Positions 8,743 to 21,059 of a stretch of DNA of 64,000 nucleotides are shown piece by piece. Position 1 is the stretch's first letter. The number at the start of each line of letters is the position of its first letter. Location of the stretch: contig NZ_JAGINT010000002.1 of assembly GCF_017876295.1 (NCBI RefSeq), positions 186,001-250,000 on the forward strand, given 5' to 3'. This stretch comes from Kribbella aluminosa. GTDB lineage: Bacteria > Actinomycetota > Actinomycetes > Propionibacteriales > Kribbellaceae. Position numbers and translations under genes: made by a program. A model generated the notes under the pieces. It saw nothing but the letters and a program-made list of their open reading frames with translations. It ran no database searches and was not told where the DNA came from.

Positions 8743-9174
8743 ATGGACCCCAACGACGAGACCGGGTGTGTGACGTTTCTGGTGCGGCACGCCTGGCTGA
8801 GCATGCGGACGGCGTTGGCGGCCGCGCTGGCCGAGCACGAGCTGTCGGTGCAGCAGTACGGGACGCTGCTCTGCGTGCGGGAGGCCCCGGGCCTCACGGT
8901 CGCCGAGGTCGGGCGGGTGGTCGGCACGACGCGGCAGTCCGCGAACGAGCTGATCACCGGGATGGAGCGCGCCGGGCTCGTCGAGCGGCGCCCGAACCCG
9001 AACGACCGGCGTACCCAGCAGGTGCACCTCACCGCGGGCGGCGAACGCCGGCTGGCCGACGCGGCGCCGGCGATCCGCAAGGTCGAGAACGAACTCGAGG
9101 CCGCCTTCAGCAAGACCGACCGCGCCACCGCGCGCGCCTGGCTTGCACACATGGTCACCGCAGTCGAGGGTTGA
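8743..9174 (+). CDS. MarR-family transcriptional regulator
   Basis: 143 residues with the MarR winged helix: VQQYGTLLCVREAPGLTVAE, then RQSANELITGMERAGLVERR as the recognition helix and NPNDRRTQQVHLTAGG as the wing. ATG at 8743 is preferred over an upstream TTG that falls inside the hairpin. It probably represses the divergent MFS gene through the 22-bp palindrome and is released by an efflux substrate. The downstream aminotransferase starts four bases after its stop. Confidence 0.92.
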   Translation: MDPNDETGCVTFLVRHAWLSMRTALAAALAEHELSVQQYGTLLCVREAPGLTVAEVGRVVGTTRQSANELITGMERAGLVERRPNPNDRRTQQVHLTAGGERRLADAAPAIRKVENELEAAFSKTDRATARAWLAHMVTAVEG

Positions 9175-9177
9175 GGG

Positions 9178-10326
9178 ATGCGCGCACACGCTGAGCGGTT
9201 GGACGGGCTGGGTACGACGATCTTCGCGGAGATGTCCGCGCTGGCGGTGGCGACCGGGTCGGTGAACCTCGGCCAGGGGTTCCCGGACCAGGACGGGCCG
9301 GACTCGTTGCTGGAGGGCGCGATCGCGGCGATCCGCTCCGGTGCGAACCAGTACCCGCCGGGTCGCGGCATCCCCGCGCTCCGGCAGGCGATCGTCGACC
9401 ACCAGCAGCGGTTCTACGGGCTCGCGTACGACCCCGGCACGCAGGTCCTGGTCACCACCGGCGCCACCGAGGCGATCGCGGCCGCACTGCTCGCGTACGT
9501 CGAGCCCGGCGACGAGGTGATCGCGCTCGAGCCGTACTACGACTCGTACGCGGCCGGGATCGCGTTCGCCGGCGGCCGCCGGGTACCGGTCACGTTGCGC
9601 GCCCCGTCGTACCGGCTGGATCTCGACGAGCTGCGCGCCGCGGTCACGCCACGGACGAAGGTGCTGCTGATCAACTCACCGCACAACCCGACCGGCACCG
9701 TCCTCACCGACGAGGAACTGCGCGGGATCTGCGCGGTCGCCCTCGAGCACGACCTGGTCGTGATCACGGACGAGGTCTACGAACACCTGGTGTACGACGG
9801 CACGCACCGGCCGCTGGCGTCGTACGACGGGATGGCCGACCGGACCGTGTCGATCAGCAGCGCCGGGAAGACGTTCGCGGTCACCGGGTGGAAGATCGGG
9901 TGGGTCACCGGTTCGCCCGAGGTGGTGACCGCGGTGAACACCGCGAAGCAGTTCCTGACCTACGTCTCCGGCGCCCCGTTTCAGCCCGCCGTCGCCGATG
10001 CGCTTGCCCTCGGCAACGACTACTACGACGGCCTGCGCGCCGGCCTGCGGTCCCGCCGCGACCTGCTCGCCGACGGCCTCGGCGAGTTCGGCTTCGAGGT
10101 CCACCGCCCGGCTGCCACGTACTTCATCACCACCGACATCCGCCCGCTCGGCTACACCGACGGCATCGACTTCTGCCGCCAGCTCCCCGAACGCGCCGGC
10201 GTCGTGGCCATCCCCCACCAGGTCTTCTACGACAACACCGAAGCCGGCAAACCCCTGGTCCGCTGGGCCTTCTGCAAACGCCCCGAAGTCCTCCAGGAAG
10301 CCCTCATCCGCCTGCAGAAGCTCTAG
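9178..10326 (+). CDS. dapC: PLP-dependent aminotransferase, DapC-like
   Basis: 382 residues of aminotransferase class I/II. NLGQGFPDQDGP, QYPPGRG, NSPHNPTGTVL, ITDEVYEHLVYDG, the PLP lysine in SSAGKTFAVTGWKIGW and the substrate carboxylate Arg near VRWAFCKR are all visible. The pattern matches what I recall of mycobacterial DapC, N-succinyl-diaminopimelate aminotransferase of lysine biosynthesis. Related kynurenine/glutamine aminotransferases share these motifs, so the exact substrate is inferred. It follows the MarR gene closely and may be co-transcribed, though a housekeeping role would not need that. Confidence 0.85.
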   Translation: MRAHAERLDGLGTTIFAEMSALAVATGSVNLGQGFPDQDGPDSLLEGAIAAIRSGANQYPPGRGIPALRQAIVDHQQRFYGLAYDPGTQVLVTTGATEAIAAALLAYVEPGDEVIALEPYYDSYAAGIAFAGGRRVPVTLRAPSYRLDLDELRAAVTPRTKVLLINSPHNPTGTVLTDEELRGICAVALEHDLVVITDEVYEHLVYDGTHRPLASYDGMADRTVSISSAGKTFAVTGWKIGWVTGSPEVVTAVNTAKQFLTYVSGAPFQPAVADALALGNDYYDGLRAGLRSRRDLLADGLGEFGFEVHRPAATYFITTDIRPLGYTDGIDFCRQLPERAGVVAIPHQVFYDNTEAGKPLVRWAFCKRPEVLQEALIRLQKL

Positions 10327-10772
10327 CGCTGGAACCAGAGTTTGGTGGGGCGCTGCAGCATCAGGATCAGCAAGGTGACGTGGATGGCCAGCCCGAGCAG
10401 GCTCGCGGGCAGGGCCATCAGGCCGCCGGCGATGCCCATCGCGGCGACCGCGATCAGCACGTACCGCGCCCACGCGTACCGCTTGCGGAGGTAGATCGCC
10501 GGGACCAGGTAGATGAACGCGCAGACCAGCGCCGCCGCGACCGCGACCGGGGTGTTGTCTCGGGAGCCGGTGAGCACTTCGGAGATCGGACCGCCCGCGG
10601 AGGTCAGCGTGAGGACGGCGAGCAACAGGCACATCGCGCCCAGCCCGGCGGACATGACCGCGGCGATCGTCACCTGTTTCGGCCGGACGGCCGGGCGGTA
10701 GCTGTACGAGTCCGGAACGCTACCGAACAACCCGCTGTACGGCCCCGGTTCGTCACCGCGTTGCCCTGTCAT
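10323..10772 (-). CDS. Small four-helix membrane protein
   Basis: 149 residues. A short proline-rich cytoplasmic N-terminus (about 30 residues) precedes four hydrophobic segments (ITIAAVMSAG-like, a second after VAVAAALVCAFIYLVPAIYL, a third and fourth in the last 45 residues). No family motif is recognised. ATG at 10772 follows a GGAAGG Shine-Dalgarno. The stop overlaps that of the convergent aminotransferase by two bases. Confidence 0.75.
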   Translation of the reverse strand: MTGQRGDEPGPYSGLFGSVPDSYSYRPAVRPKQVTIAAVMSAGLGAMCLLLAVLTLTSAGGPISEVLTGSRDNTPVAVAAALVCAFIYLVPAIYLRKRYAWARYVLIAVAAMGIAGGLMALPASLLGLAIHVTLLILMLQRPTKLWFQR

Positions 10773-10881
10773 CGACCTTCCTTCCACGACCCCCGTGTCC
10801 CTCGATCCTCCCAGATCACCCAAGCCGGACCGATTCCTTTCCCGGCTGTGCCCGGTCTACACAGACAACGAGAGGAGAATC

Positions 10882-11436
10882 ATGCGCAAGATCATCGCTT
10901 CGACGCTGATGACGCTCGACGGTGTGGTGGAGGATCCGGGAGGTTTCGGCGGTACGTCGTTCGGCGGCTGGGCGCAGCCGTACTTCGGAGAGGAGGCGGT
11001 CCGGCGGTCCATCGAGAAGCTGGCGTCGTGCGACTACTTCCTGTGCGGGCGCCGTACCTATGAGATGTTCGCGGCCGCCTGGGGTGCCGCGGACGGGCCG
11101 TACGCCGACCGGCTCCGCGAGCTGCCCAAACTTGTTGCCTCCAGCACCTTGACCGGCGAGCTGACCTGGAACGCGACGCTCCTGGAGGGCGACGCGATCG
11201 CGGCGCTCAAGCGGATCAAGGAGGAGGAGGACGGTGGCGACATCATGATGTACGGCAACCCGGCGCTGCTGCACACCCTGCTGGAGAACGGCCTGGTCGA
11301 CCAGCTGGACATCATGCTGCACCCGATCGTGCTCGGCACCGGGACGAAGCTGTCCGGACCACGCACCGAGCTTAAGCTGGTCCAGCAGGACACCCTGCCG
11401 TCGGGTGTCATCGCGCTCGGCTACGAAGCCGTATAG
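10882..11436 (+). CDS. Dihydrofolate reductase-like RibD C-terminal domain protein
   Basis: 184 residues of the RibD_C/YyaP-type reductase fold: KIIASTLMTLDGVVEDPGG at the N-terminus, FLCGRRTYEMF in the middle, and MMYGNPALLHTLLENGLVDQ with LHPIVLGTGTKL near the end. Family members bind NADPH, and most stand-alone ones have no known substrate. ATG at 10882 is preceded by AGAGGAGA. It converges on clpB, separated by a strong hairpin. Confidence 0.88.
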   Translation: MRKIIASTLMTLDGVVEDPGGFGGTSFGGWAQPYFGEEAVRRSIEKLASCDYFLCGRRTYEMFAAAWGAADGPYADRLRELPKLVASSTLTGELTWNATLLEGDAIAALKRIKEEEDGGDIMMYGNPALLHTLLENGLVDQLDIMLHPIVLGTGTKLSGPRTELKLVQQDTLPSGVIALGYEAV

Positions 11437-11441
11437 ACGGA

Positions 11442-11466
11442 AGGGGCCCGGCAGAACCGGGCCCCT
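11442..11466. terminator. Bidirectional hairpin terminator
   Basis: AGGGGCCCGG-cagaa-CCGGGCCCCT forms a perfect 10-bp GC stem between the convergent RibD-C gene and clpB. There is no U-tract, as is common in high-GC actinobacteria. Confidence 0.7.
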
Positions 11467-11470
11467 CCAG

Positions 11471-14056
11471 TCATCGTGCGGCGGACACGTCCAGCGCGTC
11501 CTTGGACTCGTTGAGCGTCACCCGGACGGTCTCGCCGTCGCGGATCGAGCCGTCCAGCAGGCCGCGGGCGAGCTCGTCGCCGATCGCGGACTGCACCAGC
11601 CGGCGCAGCGGACGGGCGCCGTACACCGGGTCGTACCCGGTCATCGCCAGCCACTCCATCGCGCCTTCGTCGACGTCCAGGGTGATCCGCCGGTCGGCGA
11701 GCCGCTTCTGCAGCGAGTCGATCTGCAGCCCGACGATCTGCGTCAGCTCCTCGCTGCCGAGCGCGTCGAACAGCACGATCTCGTCCAGCCGGTTGATGAA
11801 CTCCGGCTTGAACGACTGCCGCACCACCGCCATCACCTGGTCGCGCTTGACCTTGTCGTCCAGCGACATGTCGGCCAGGTACGCCGAACCCAGGTTGCTG
11901 GTCAGGATCAGGATCACGTTCCGGAAGTCGACCGTACGACCCTGGCCGTCGGTCAGCCGGCCGTCGTCCAGCACCTGCAGGAGGATGTCGAAGACCTCGG
12001 GGTGCGCCTTCTCCACCTCGTCCAGCAGGATCACCGAGTACGGACGGCGCCGCACTGCCTCGGTGAGCTGGCCGCCCTCCTCGTACCCGACGTACCCGGG
12101 CGGGGCGCCGACCAGCCGCGCGACGCTGTGCTTCTCGCCGTACTCCGACATGTCGATCCGGACCATCGCCCGCTCGTCGTCGAACAGGAAGTCCGCGAGC
12201 GCCTTCGCCAGCTCGGTCTTGCCCACACCGGTCGGGCCGAGGAACAGGAACGATCCGGTCGGCCGGTCCGGGTCGGAGATGCCGGCCCGAGCCCGCCGTA
12301 CGGCGTCACTCACGGCCTTGACCGCCTCGCGCTGACCGATCAGCCGGTGCGCGAGCTCGTCCTCCATCCGGAGCAGCTTGCCGGTCTCGCCCTCGAGCAG
12401 CCGGCCGGTCGGGATGCCGGTCCACATCGCGATCACCTCGGCGATCTCGGTCGGGCCGACCTCCTCGTTCACCATCGCTTCGGGGCCTTCGGCAACCTCT
12501 TCCTCGGCGTCGGCCTCCTCGAGCTCCTTGGTGAGTTGCGGGATCTCGCCGTACAGGATCCGGGCCGCGGTCTCCAGGTCGCCGTCGCGCTGGGCACGCT
12601 CGGCCTGGCCGCGCAGCTCGTCGATCCGCTCCTTGATCTCACCGACCCGGTTCAGGCCGGACTTCTCCCGCTCCCAGCGGGCCTCGAGCGCGCGCAGCTC
12701 CTCCTCGCGGTCCGCGAGGTCGGCGCGCAGCCGCTCCAGCCGCTCCTGGGACGAGGCGTCGTCCTCGCGGGACAACGCGAGCTCCTCCATCTTCAGCCGG
12801 TCGACGGTACGCCGCAGCGAGTCGATCTCGACCGGGGACGAGTCGATCTCCATCCGCAGCCGGGACGCGGCCTCGTCGACCAGGTCGATCGCCTTGTCGG
12901 GCAGCTGCCGGCCGGTGATGTACCGGTTGGACAGCGTCGCCGCAGCGACCAGCGCCGAGTCGGAGATCGCGACCTTGTGGTGCGCCTCGTAGCGCTCCTT
13001 CAGGCCGCGCAGGATCGCGATCGAGTCCTCGACCGACGGCTCACCGACGAACACCTGCTGGAAACGGCGCTCCAGCGCGGGGTCCTTCTCGATCCGCGTC
13101 CGGTACTCGTCGAGCGTGGTGGCACCGATCATCCGCAGCTCGCCGCGGGCCAGCATCGGCTTCAGCATGTTCCCGGCGTCCATCGCGCCCTCGCCGGACG
13201 CACCGGCGCCGACGACCGTGTGCAGCTCGTCGATGAACGTGATGATCTGACCGTCGGACTCCTTGATCTCGGTCAGCACCGCCTTCAGCCGCTCCTCGAA
13301 CTCACCGCGGTACTTCGCACCAGCGACCATCGCGCCGAGGTCGAGGCTGATCAGCCGGCGACCGCGCAGCGACTCGGGTACGTCGCCCGCGATGATCCGC
13401 TGGGCCAGCCCCTCGACGACGGCGGTCTTGCCGACGCCGGGCTCACCGATCAGCACCGGGTTGTTCTTGGTACGGCGGGACAGCACCTGGACGACGCGCC
13501 GGATCTCGGTGTCCCGGCCGATCACCGGGTCGAGCTTGCCGTCCTTGGCGCGCTCGGTCAGGTCGACGCCGTACTTCTCCAGGCTCTTGGTGGTGCCCTC
13601 GGCCTCCGGAGAGGTGATCCGCCGGTTGCCGCGCATCTCGCCGAACGCGGTCAGCAGGGCGTCCGCCGTCACACCGAGCGCACTCTGCGCAGCGCCCTCG
13701 ACGGCCGCGAGCGCGATCAGCAGGTGCTCGGTGGATACGTATTCATCGCCTAGCCCGAGCGCCCGCTGCTCCGCCTGGTTCAGCACGTCGCCGGTCTTCG
13801 GCGACAGGCTCGGCGCCTGCACGCTGCCGCCGCTCGCCTTCGGCAGCCGGCTCAGCTGCTCGGCGGTCTTCCGGCGGACCGCGTCGGGGTCGCCACCGGC
13901 CGCCTCGAGCAGGCCGATCGTCGTACCCTCGGGCTGCGCGAGCAGCGCGGACAGCAGGTGAATCGGTTCCACGGTCGGGTTGCCCGCCGCGGACGTCTGA
14001 CGGATCGCGACCGACAGGGTTTCCCGGGCCAGCGTCGTCAACCGTTGAACGTCCAT
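11471..14056 (-). CDS. clpB: ClpB disaggregase chaperone
   Basis: 861 residues, the usual ClpB length. It has a double Clp-N domain (about 1-145), first AAA+ module with Walker [10 protein letters not shown] near residue 205, a charged coiled-coil middle domain (about 400-530) that distinguishes ClpB from ClpA/ClpC, and a second AAA+ module with GPTGVGKTE near residue 605 followed by the C-terminal D2-small domain. It works with DnaK/DnaJ/GrpE to resolubilise aggregated proteins in the cytoplasm. A HAIR operator lies about 60 bp upstream, so it should be repressed by the HspR encoded at 15.4-15.8 kb. Confidence 0.98.
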   Translation of the reverse strand: MDVQRLTTLARETLSVAIRQTSAAGNPTVEPIHLLSALLAQPEGTTIGLLEAAGGDPDAVRRKTAEQLSRLPKASGGSVQAPSLSPKTGDVLNQAEQRALGLGDEYVSTEHLLIALAAVEGAAQSALGVTADALLTAFGEMRGNRRITSPEAEGTTKSLEKYGVDLTERAKDGKLDPVIGRDTEIRRVVQVLSRRTKNNPVLIGEPGVGKTAVVEGLAQRIIAGDVPESLRGRRLISLDLGAMVAGAKYRGEFEERLKAVLTEIKESDGQIITFIDELHTVVGAGASGEGAMDAGNMLKPMLARGELRMIGATTLDEYRTRIEKDPALERRFQQVFVGEPSVEDSIAILRGLKERYEAHHKVAISDSALVAAATLSNRYITGRQLPDKAIDLVDEAASRLRMEIDSSPVEIDSLRRTVDRLKMEELALSREDDASSQERLERLRADLADREEELRALEARWEREKSGLNRVGEIKERIDELRGQAERAQRDGDLETAARILYGEIPQLTKELEEADAEEEVAEGPEAMVNEEVGPTEIAEVIAMWTGIPTGRLLEGETGKLLRMEDELAHRLIGQREAVKAVSDAVRRARAGISDPDRPTGSFLFLGPTGVGKTELAKALADFLFDDERAMVRIDMSEYGEKHSVARLVGAPPGYVGYEEGGQLTEAVRRRPYSVILLDEVEKAHPEVFDILLQVLDDGRLTDGQGRTVDFRNVILILTSNLGSAYLADMSLDDKVKRDQVMAVVRQSFKPEFINRLDEIVLFDALGSEELTQIVGLQIDSLQKRLADRRITLDVDEGAMEWLAMTGYDPVYGARPLRRLVQSAIGDELARGLLDGSIRDGETVRVTLNESKDALDVSAAR

Positions 14057-14114
14057 CTAGTTCCAGCCTTTCGTTTCCAGCGACAAAACGGTCACTAGAC
14101 ACAACTTATCCAAA

Positions 14115-14135
14115 CTTGAGTCCATTCCACTCAAC
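14115..14135. promoter_or_regulatory. HAIR operator (HspR site) of clpB
   Basis: CTTGAGT-n7-ACTCAAC matches the known HAIR consensus CTTGAGT-n7-ACTCAAG with one mismatch. It lies about 60 bp upstream of the clpB ATG. Confidence 0.9.
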
Positions 14136-14166
14136 TCTGGAAAATCTCAGGGCCGAACCAGGGTTC

Positions 14167-14469
14167 TCAGCCGCGGCCGGCGGTCACCAGGCCGGCGTTG
14201 TAGGCGAGGATGACGGCCTGGACGCGGTCCCGGGTACCGGTCTTGGCGAGCATCCGGCTGACGTGCGTCTTCACCGTGTGGTCGGTCAGGTGCAGGTCAG
14301 CGGCGATCTCGGCGTTCGAGTTGCCCTTGGCAACCAGGACCAGGATCTCCCGCTCCCGCGCGGTCAGTACGTCGAGTTTCGCGACCTGCTCCGGGCCGAC
14401 ATGGTTCTCGGCGAAGCGGTCGATCAGCCGCCGGGTCACCGGTGGCGCGAGCAGCGCGTCGCCGGACTG
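14167..14469 (-). pseudogene. Truncated NarL/LuxR-type response regulator (output domain only)
   Basis: The reading frame from GTG 14439 encodes about 90 residues comprising a complete LuxR helix-turn-helix (LTAREREILVLVAKGNSNAEIA; DHTVKTHVSRML) and the linker typical of NarL-type regulators. GDALLAPP, part of the normal linker, can be read upstream to about 14469, after which similarity stops: the receiver domain with its phospho-acceptor Asp is gone. It is therefore a remnant, or at most a constitutive stand-alone DNA-binding domain. The boundary coincides with the start of another remnant on the opposite strand. Confidence 0.65.
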
Positions 14470-14643
14470 CTGATCGCCCGCCGGCTGGCCGCGGTCTGCA
14501 TTTCGACGCGGTCTTCGTGACCGGGCTGCCGTGGTGGCTGCCGTTCGCGCACGACCAGGAGTTCCACTACAACGCCGTACAGTCCGTGATCGCGAACGCG
14601 TACCTGCTCTGCGCCGTCGGGCTGATCGGTCAGGCGCGGAAGT
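14467..14643 (+). pseudogene. Remnant of an unidentified membrane protein
   Basis: Codons with strong G/C third positions encode LLIARRLAAVCI (frame 1, from about 14467) and then FDAVFVTGLPWWLPFAHDQE, HYNAVQSVIANAYLLCAV and GLIGQARK (frame 3, to about 14640). The two pieces need a frameshift near 14500 to join. There is no start codon or ribosome site, and the 3' end runs into the GNAT gene. It looks like the 3' part of a deleted gene; I do not recognise the family. Confidence 0.45.
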
Positions 14644-15166
14644 CGGAGGCGCGGATGCGGTACACCTGGAGATTGAGGTCGTAGTACTTGTCGGTCTCGC
14701 CGACCCACTCCATGCCGAGGCGTTTCGCGGTCGCGATCGCGCGCTTGTTGTGCGGCCGGGCGACGGCGAACAGCTCGTCCACCTCGCCGCCGCTGAACGC
14801 CCAGCGCAGCAGCCCCCGGCTCGCCTCGGTCGCGTACCCGTGACCCCAGGCGCTCGGCCGGAGCTGCCAGCCGATCTCCAGATCCTCCTCGTACGGCGGG
14901 AGCAACCGGATCAGCAGCGCGCCGACGACCTCACCGTCGTCCTTGCGGGCGACCGCCCAGCGGCCGGCCGGGACCACGAAGTTCGGCTGGGCCTCGATCC
15001 AGGAGTGCAGGATCAAACGCATGGTTGTGGCGTCCGGCACCTTCTCGATGGCCGGTGACAGCCAGGGCGCCACGTCGGCGGAGCCGTAGATCTCCAGCGC
15101 GGCGTCGGCGTCGTCTTCCTCCCAGTCCCGGATCACGAGCCGGTCCGTCTCCAGCTTCAGGGTCAC
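14630..15166 (-). CDS. RimJ/RimL-type GNAT acetyltransferase
   Basis: 178 residues with the RimJ/L pattern: LETDRLVIRDWEEDDADA at the N-terminus, EIGWQLRPSAWGHGYATEA containing the acetyl-CoA loop, and NKRAIATAKRLGMEWVGE at motif B. The substrate could be a protein alpha-amino group or an antibiotic; this cannot be told. GTG at 15166 is the only start that fits the family N-terminus. It lies downstream of hspR behind several hairpins, so it is probably transcribed separately. Confidence 0.88.
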   Translation of the reverse strand: MTLKLETDRLVIRDWEEDDADAALEIYGSADVAPWLSPAIEKVPDATTMRLILHSWIEAQPNFVVPAGRWAVARKDDGEVVGALLIRLLPPYEEDLEIGWQLRPSAWGHGYATEASRGLLRWAFSGGEVDELFAVARPHNKRAIATAKRLGMEWVGETDKYYDLNLQVYRIRASDFRA

Positions 15167-15224
15167 CTGGCCAGGGTATGCGGTCGGCCGCAGCAGACAA
15201 CAGAAACGACGGGTGAACGAGAGA

Positions 15225-15373
15225 ACCGCAGGGCGGTCCTGGAACGGACCACCCTGCGGTGGCCGAAGGGCGCCGGGGGGTGGCGCACCTTCGACTTGCG
15301 GAGGCGTCGAGGGGGAACGACGACCTCCACCGGGTCCGGAGACGCCGAGGGGTGGGTTTCGGAACGTCTCCGG
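15225..15373 (-). terminator. Cluster of stem-loops after the dnaK operon
   Basis: Two main inverted repeats: CCGGAGACG/CGTCTCCGG at 15336-15344 and 15365-15373, and ACCGCAGGGcGGTCC/GGACCaCCCTGCGGT at 15225-15239 and 15246-15260 (one G-U pair, 6-base loop). They follow the hspR stop on the minus strand and most likely terminate the heat-shock operon. Confidence 0.6.
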
Positions 15374-15393
15374 TGGCTTTGTTGTGCGGGGGA

Positions 15394-15848
15394 TCAGCGC
15401 GGGCCGAGTTCCAGAGGCTGGGTGCGGATCCACCGGGTGGTCGTCTGCTGCCGGCCCATGGCGATCACGTCGCCCGCGGGGCCGGCGGAGAAGACCCGGC
15501 TGGCGGCGGGACGTCGCGAGACGCCGACACCGCGCTGGACCTCTGCCAGTAGCTGGTTGACCCGCTTGCGCAGGTCCTCCACTTCGGACTGTAGCGCGAG
15601 AACGTGCCGAATTCCCGCGAGGTTGACGCCTTCCTCCTGACTGAGGTGCTGCACGTACCTCAGCCTGGCCACGTCGTACGCCGAATACCGCCGGCCGCGG
15701 CCGGACGCCCGGCTCGGCACCACCAGGCCGAGCCGGTCGTACTGGCGCAACGTCTGCGGGTGCATGCCGGCCAGCTGGGCCGCCACCGAGATCACGTAGA
15801 TCGGGGTGCGGTCGTCCCAGGTCGGCACCTGGCTGAACGGGATGCCCA

Positions 15849-15849
<1 letters not shown>
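15394..15849 (-). CDS. hspR: HspR heat-shock repressor (MerR family)
   Basis: 151 residues. A MerR-type winged helix (YVISVAAQLAGMHPQTLRQY, DRLGLV, then GRGRRYSAYDVARLRYVQ) is followed by a coiled coil (LQSEVEDLRKRVNQLLAEVQ). HspR binds HAIR operators and, in Streptomyces and mycobacteria, uses DnaK as co-repressor. The gene is last in the dnaK operon; its ATG overlaps the dnaJ stop as TGATG, with GGGAG six bases upstream (a GTG one codon earlier is possible). HAIR sites at 14115, 19650 and 19715 define its likely regulon here. Confidence 0.95.
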
Positions 15850-17015
<1,166 letters not shown>

Positions 17016-17042
17016 CTGGCGCCTCCCCTCCCGTCGTGCCGA

Positions 17043-17731
17043 TTACTCCGCGGACTCGTCCGCGGCCTTGTCGTCATCAATGTTCTCCACCGGTACGTCG
17101 GCCTTGGCGGCGTCGGCCGGCAGTTGTTCCGTCGGCTCCGACACGGCCACCCGGGCCGCCCGCAGGATCCGCTCGCCGAGCCGGTAGCCCGGTTGCATGA
17201 TCATCGTCGCGGTCGGGCCGTCGACGTCGTCGGAATAGTTGTGCAGCAAGGCCTCGTGGATCCGCGGGTCGAAGGGGTCGCCCTTCTCGCCGAACCGCAC
17301 CAGGCCGAGCTTCTCGGTGACCCGCTCCAGCGACTCGGCGACCGCCTTGAAGGCGCCCTCCAGCTCACCGGCCTCGCGGGCCCGGCCGATGTCGTCCAGG
17401 ATCCCGAGCAGCTCGGTGAGCACCGTGCCGACCACCAGCTCCCGGGCCGCCTCGCGGTCCCGGTCCACGCGGCGCTTGTAGTTCACGTACTCGGCCTGCA
17501 GCCGCTGCAGGTCCGCCGTACGCTCCGCGAGCGCCTCGGTCAGCAGGGCCTCCTGCGCGGACGGACCGACCAGGTCCGACGGGTCCCGCGGCGGCTGCTG
17601 TCCACCAGGGCCGCCGGCCGCGGAAGCCCCGTCCGAGGGCTCCCGCAGCTTGCCGGTTTCCGGGTCGATCCGGCGCTTGTCCCGGACGACGGGCTCGCCG
17701 TCGCCGAACTCGCTGCCGGTCGGTCGATCCG

Positions 17732-17735
<4 letters not shown>
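17043..17735 (-). CDS. grpE: GrpE nucleotide-exchange factor
   Basis: 230 residues. A disordered acidic/proline-rich N-terminal tail (about 1-55) precedes a long coiled coil ([20 protein letters not shown] and on) and a C-terminal beta domain ending in [18 protein letters not shown], the GrpE signature. It releases ADP from DnaK. The GTG start overlaps the dnaK stop (GTGA). The long C-terminal tail after the signature is acidic and of unknown role. Confidence 0.97.
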
Positions 17736-19597
<1,862 letters not shown>

Positions 19598-19649
19598 GCT
19601 TTACCTCCACACTGTGTGAGTCCGGGGAACGACCCCCGAGACCCCCGGA

Positions 19650-19670
19650 CTTGAGTGATACAGACTCAAT
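19650..19670. promoter_or_regulatory. HAIR operator 1 of the dnaK operon
   Basis: CTTGAGT-n7-ACTCAAT, one mismatch to the HAIR consensus, about 53 bp upstream of the dnaK ATG. Confidence 0.9.
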
Positions 19671-19714
19671 GTTGCCCGTTCGTCCGCCTCGGTTCAAATC
19701 CGTGACGCGACAAA

Positions 19715-19735
19715 CTTGAGTTCACTGGACTCAAC
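19715..19735. promoter_or_regulatory. HAIR operator 2 of the dnaK operon
   Basis: CTTGAGT-n7-ACTCAAC, 65 bp upstream of the first site, roughly six helical turns, which would allow cooperative HspR binding on one face. Confidence 0.88.
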
Positions 19736-19854
19736 ATTGCACACCGCCCAGGTCATTCCCAAGGGGAGGCCCGATTTTCCGGGTTCAGGTCAGGGTCGGG
19801 CCAGGGGCCCGCCGAAACTGCCCCTGCCTCAGCAAGGGTTATCCATGGGATGGT

Positions 19855-20340
19855 GTGCCGGTGAGACTCCGCCCGATGACCGCCGCCGACTTCGTCGCGG
19901 TACTTGCGCTCAACTCCGCTGCGGAGGGTCTGGTCCAACCACTCGGCCCGGACCGCCTGGACTGGCTCCGCCTGATCGCCGCCCACGCCGTCGTGGTCGA
20001 CGTGGACGACCGGCCCGCCGGTTTCGTCCTCACCTTCACCCCCGGGTCGGCGTACGACGGTCTCGAGTTCGGGTGGTTCACCCAGACCTACGCCGACCGC
20101 TTCCTGTACATCGAGCGGATCGTCGTCGACCCCGAACACCGCCGCCAGGGCATCGCCTCGACGGTCTACAACGCGATCGAGCGGGCCGCCAAGCCCTTCG
20201 ACCGCGCTGTCGCCCGGGTCCGCTCCGACTCCCTCGACTCCGCCGGGCTGACCTTCCACACCTCCCGCGGCTACCACGAGGTCGCCAACCAACGCCTCGC
20301 CAACGGCACCTCCACCGCACTCCTGTCCAAGGAGCTCTAA
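19855..20340 (+). CDS. GNAT-family acetyltransferase
   Basis: 161 residues. RLRPMTAADFVAVLALN is the usual GNAT start, and IVVDPEHRRQGIASTVYNAI carries the acetyl-CoA loop (RRQGIA); FHTSRGYHEV is motif B. GTG starts at 19855 and 19861 are both possible; the first gives the commoner two-residue extension. The substrate is unknown. It ends against the convergent phosphoribosyltransferase, with stops overlapping. Confidence 0.87.
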   Translation: MPVRLRPMTAADFVAVLALNSAAEGLVQPLGPDRLDWLRLIAAHAVVVDVDDRPAGFVLTFTPGSAYDGLEFGWFTQTYADRFLYIERIVVDPEHRRQGIASTVYNAIERAAKPFDRAVARVRSDSLDSAGLTFHTSRGYHEVANQRLANGTSTALLSKEL

Positions 20341-20873
20341 AGCTGCCGCACGTCGAGCAACCCCCGCACCGGCAACTCGTGCCGCAACCGCGACTCGCTC
20401 AACCCGTCGACGACACAGGCCACCCCGATCCACCGCGCCCCACAGTCCTCGACCAACCCCCGAGCCACCCGCGCCGTCGCCCCGGTCTCGACCCAATCGT
20501 CGACCATCAGCACCCGATCCCCCGCCCGTACCAACCGCCGCGGAAACCCGAACACCTGCTGCCGATCCCGATAGTCCGGCCCACCCGTACGCCGCACCCA
20601 CCGCTCACTGTCGACCCCGGCCCCCGCCTCCTTCCGCATCTCCACAAACCCGACGTGCAGCGCCGCCGCGGTCAGAGCCCCCACCAACGACCCCCGCGAC
20701 ACCGGCCCAAGCACCACCGTCGGCACCTCGCCATACAACCCCGCCAACGCCGGCCCAAGCTCCCGCAACAGCTCACCGTCCCGCCACCACCCGGTGACGT
20801 CCGCGCAGTCCCTTCACGCCCCTCGATCGCCCCGCCAGCGAAACGCCGCCTGCAACCGTGCTCTCGTGTCCAT
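20337..20873 (-). pseudogene. Phosphoribosyltransferase with in-frame TGA at codon 20
   Basis: The main frame encodes a PRTase-fold protein: VVLGPVSRGSLVGAL, then the PRPP loop VLMVDDWVETGATA (D-D-x-x-x-T-G) and a C-terminal hood. Related actinobacterial proteins, as I recall, begin MD-R-LL---FRW. ATG 20873 (MDTRARLQAAFRWRGDRGA) is in frame with the body and supplies just that start, but codon 20 is TGA (20814-20816). After it the frame resumes with DVTGWWRDGELLREL. No ATG or GTG lies between the stop and the body; a TTG at 20768 would remove the first strand. Most likely a recent nonsense mutation or a sequencing error. Confidence 0.7.
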
Positions 20874-20918
20874 GACCCCACGGTCTCGCGGCTGCCGTGC
20901 CCTCCGCATCCGGTTTTC

Positions 20919-21009
20919 CGGACCGCCAGGCCATCACAATTGAGCGGCCGCGGGCAGGCTGAGCGTGCGGAGGTGGTCGGCCCGTCGATTGTGATGGCCT
21001 GGCGGTCCG
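20919..21009 (+). repeat. Palindromic dispersed element, copy B
   Basis: The most complete copy: 22-nt arms at 20919-20940 and 20988-21009 are perfectly complementary (CGGACCGCCAGGCCATCACA... ) and enclose 47 bp. It fills the gap between the phosphoribosyltransferase start and the DUF559 gene. The right block 20986-21009 is identical to those of copies A and C. Confidence 0.88.
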
Positions 21010-21059
21010 CCTGTGGATAACCACCGCCGCGGCCTCGGCCGGTGCGCCACGATGAACCC

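Noticed and set aside
11405-13753. 782-residue open frame on the plus strand
   Set aside because: Antisense shadow of clpB, whose motifs on the minus strand are unambiguous.
19688-19705. GGTTCAAATCC resembling a tRNA T-loop
   Set aside because: No T-stem, acceptor stem or anticodon arm can be built around it; it lies between two HAIR operators.
20814-20816. TGA as selenocysteine in the phosphoribosyltransferase
   Set aside because: The position is in a variable N-terminal loop, no selenocysteine family fits, and no SECIS-like hairpin was evident.
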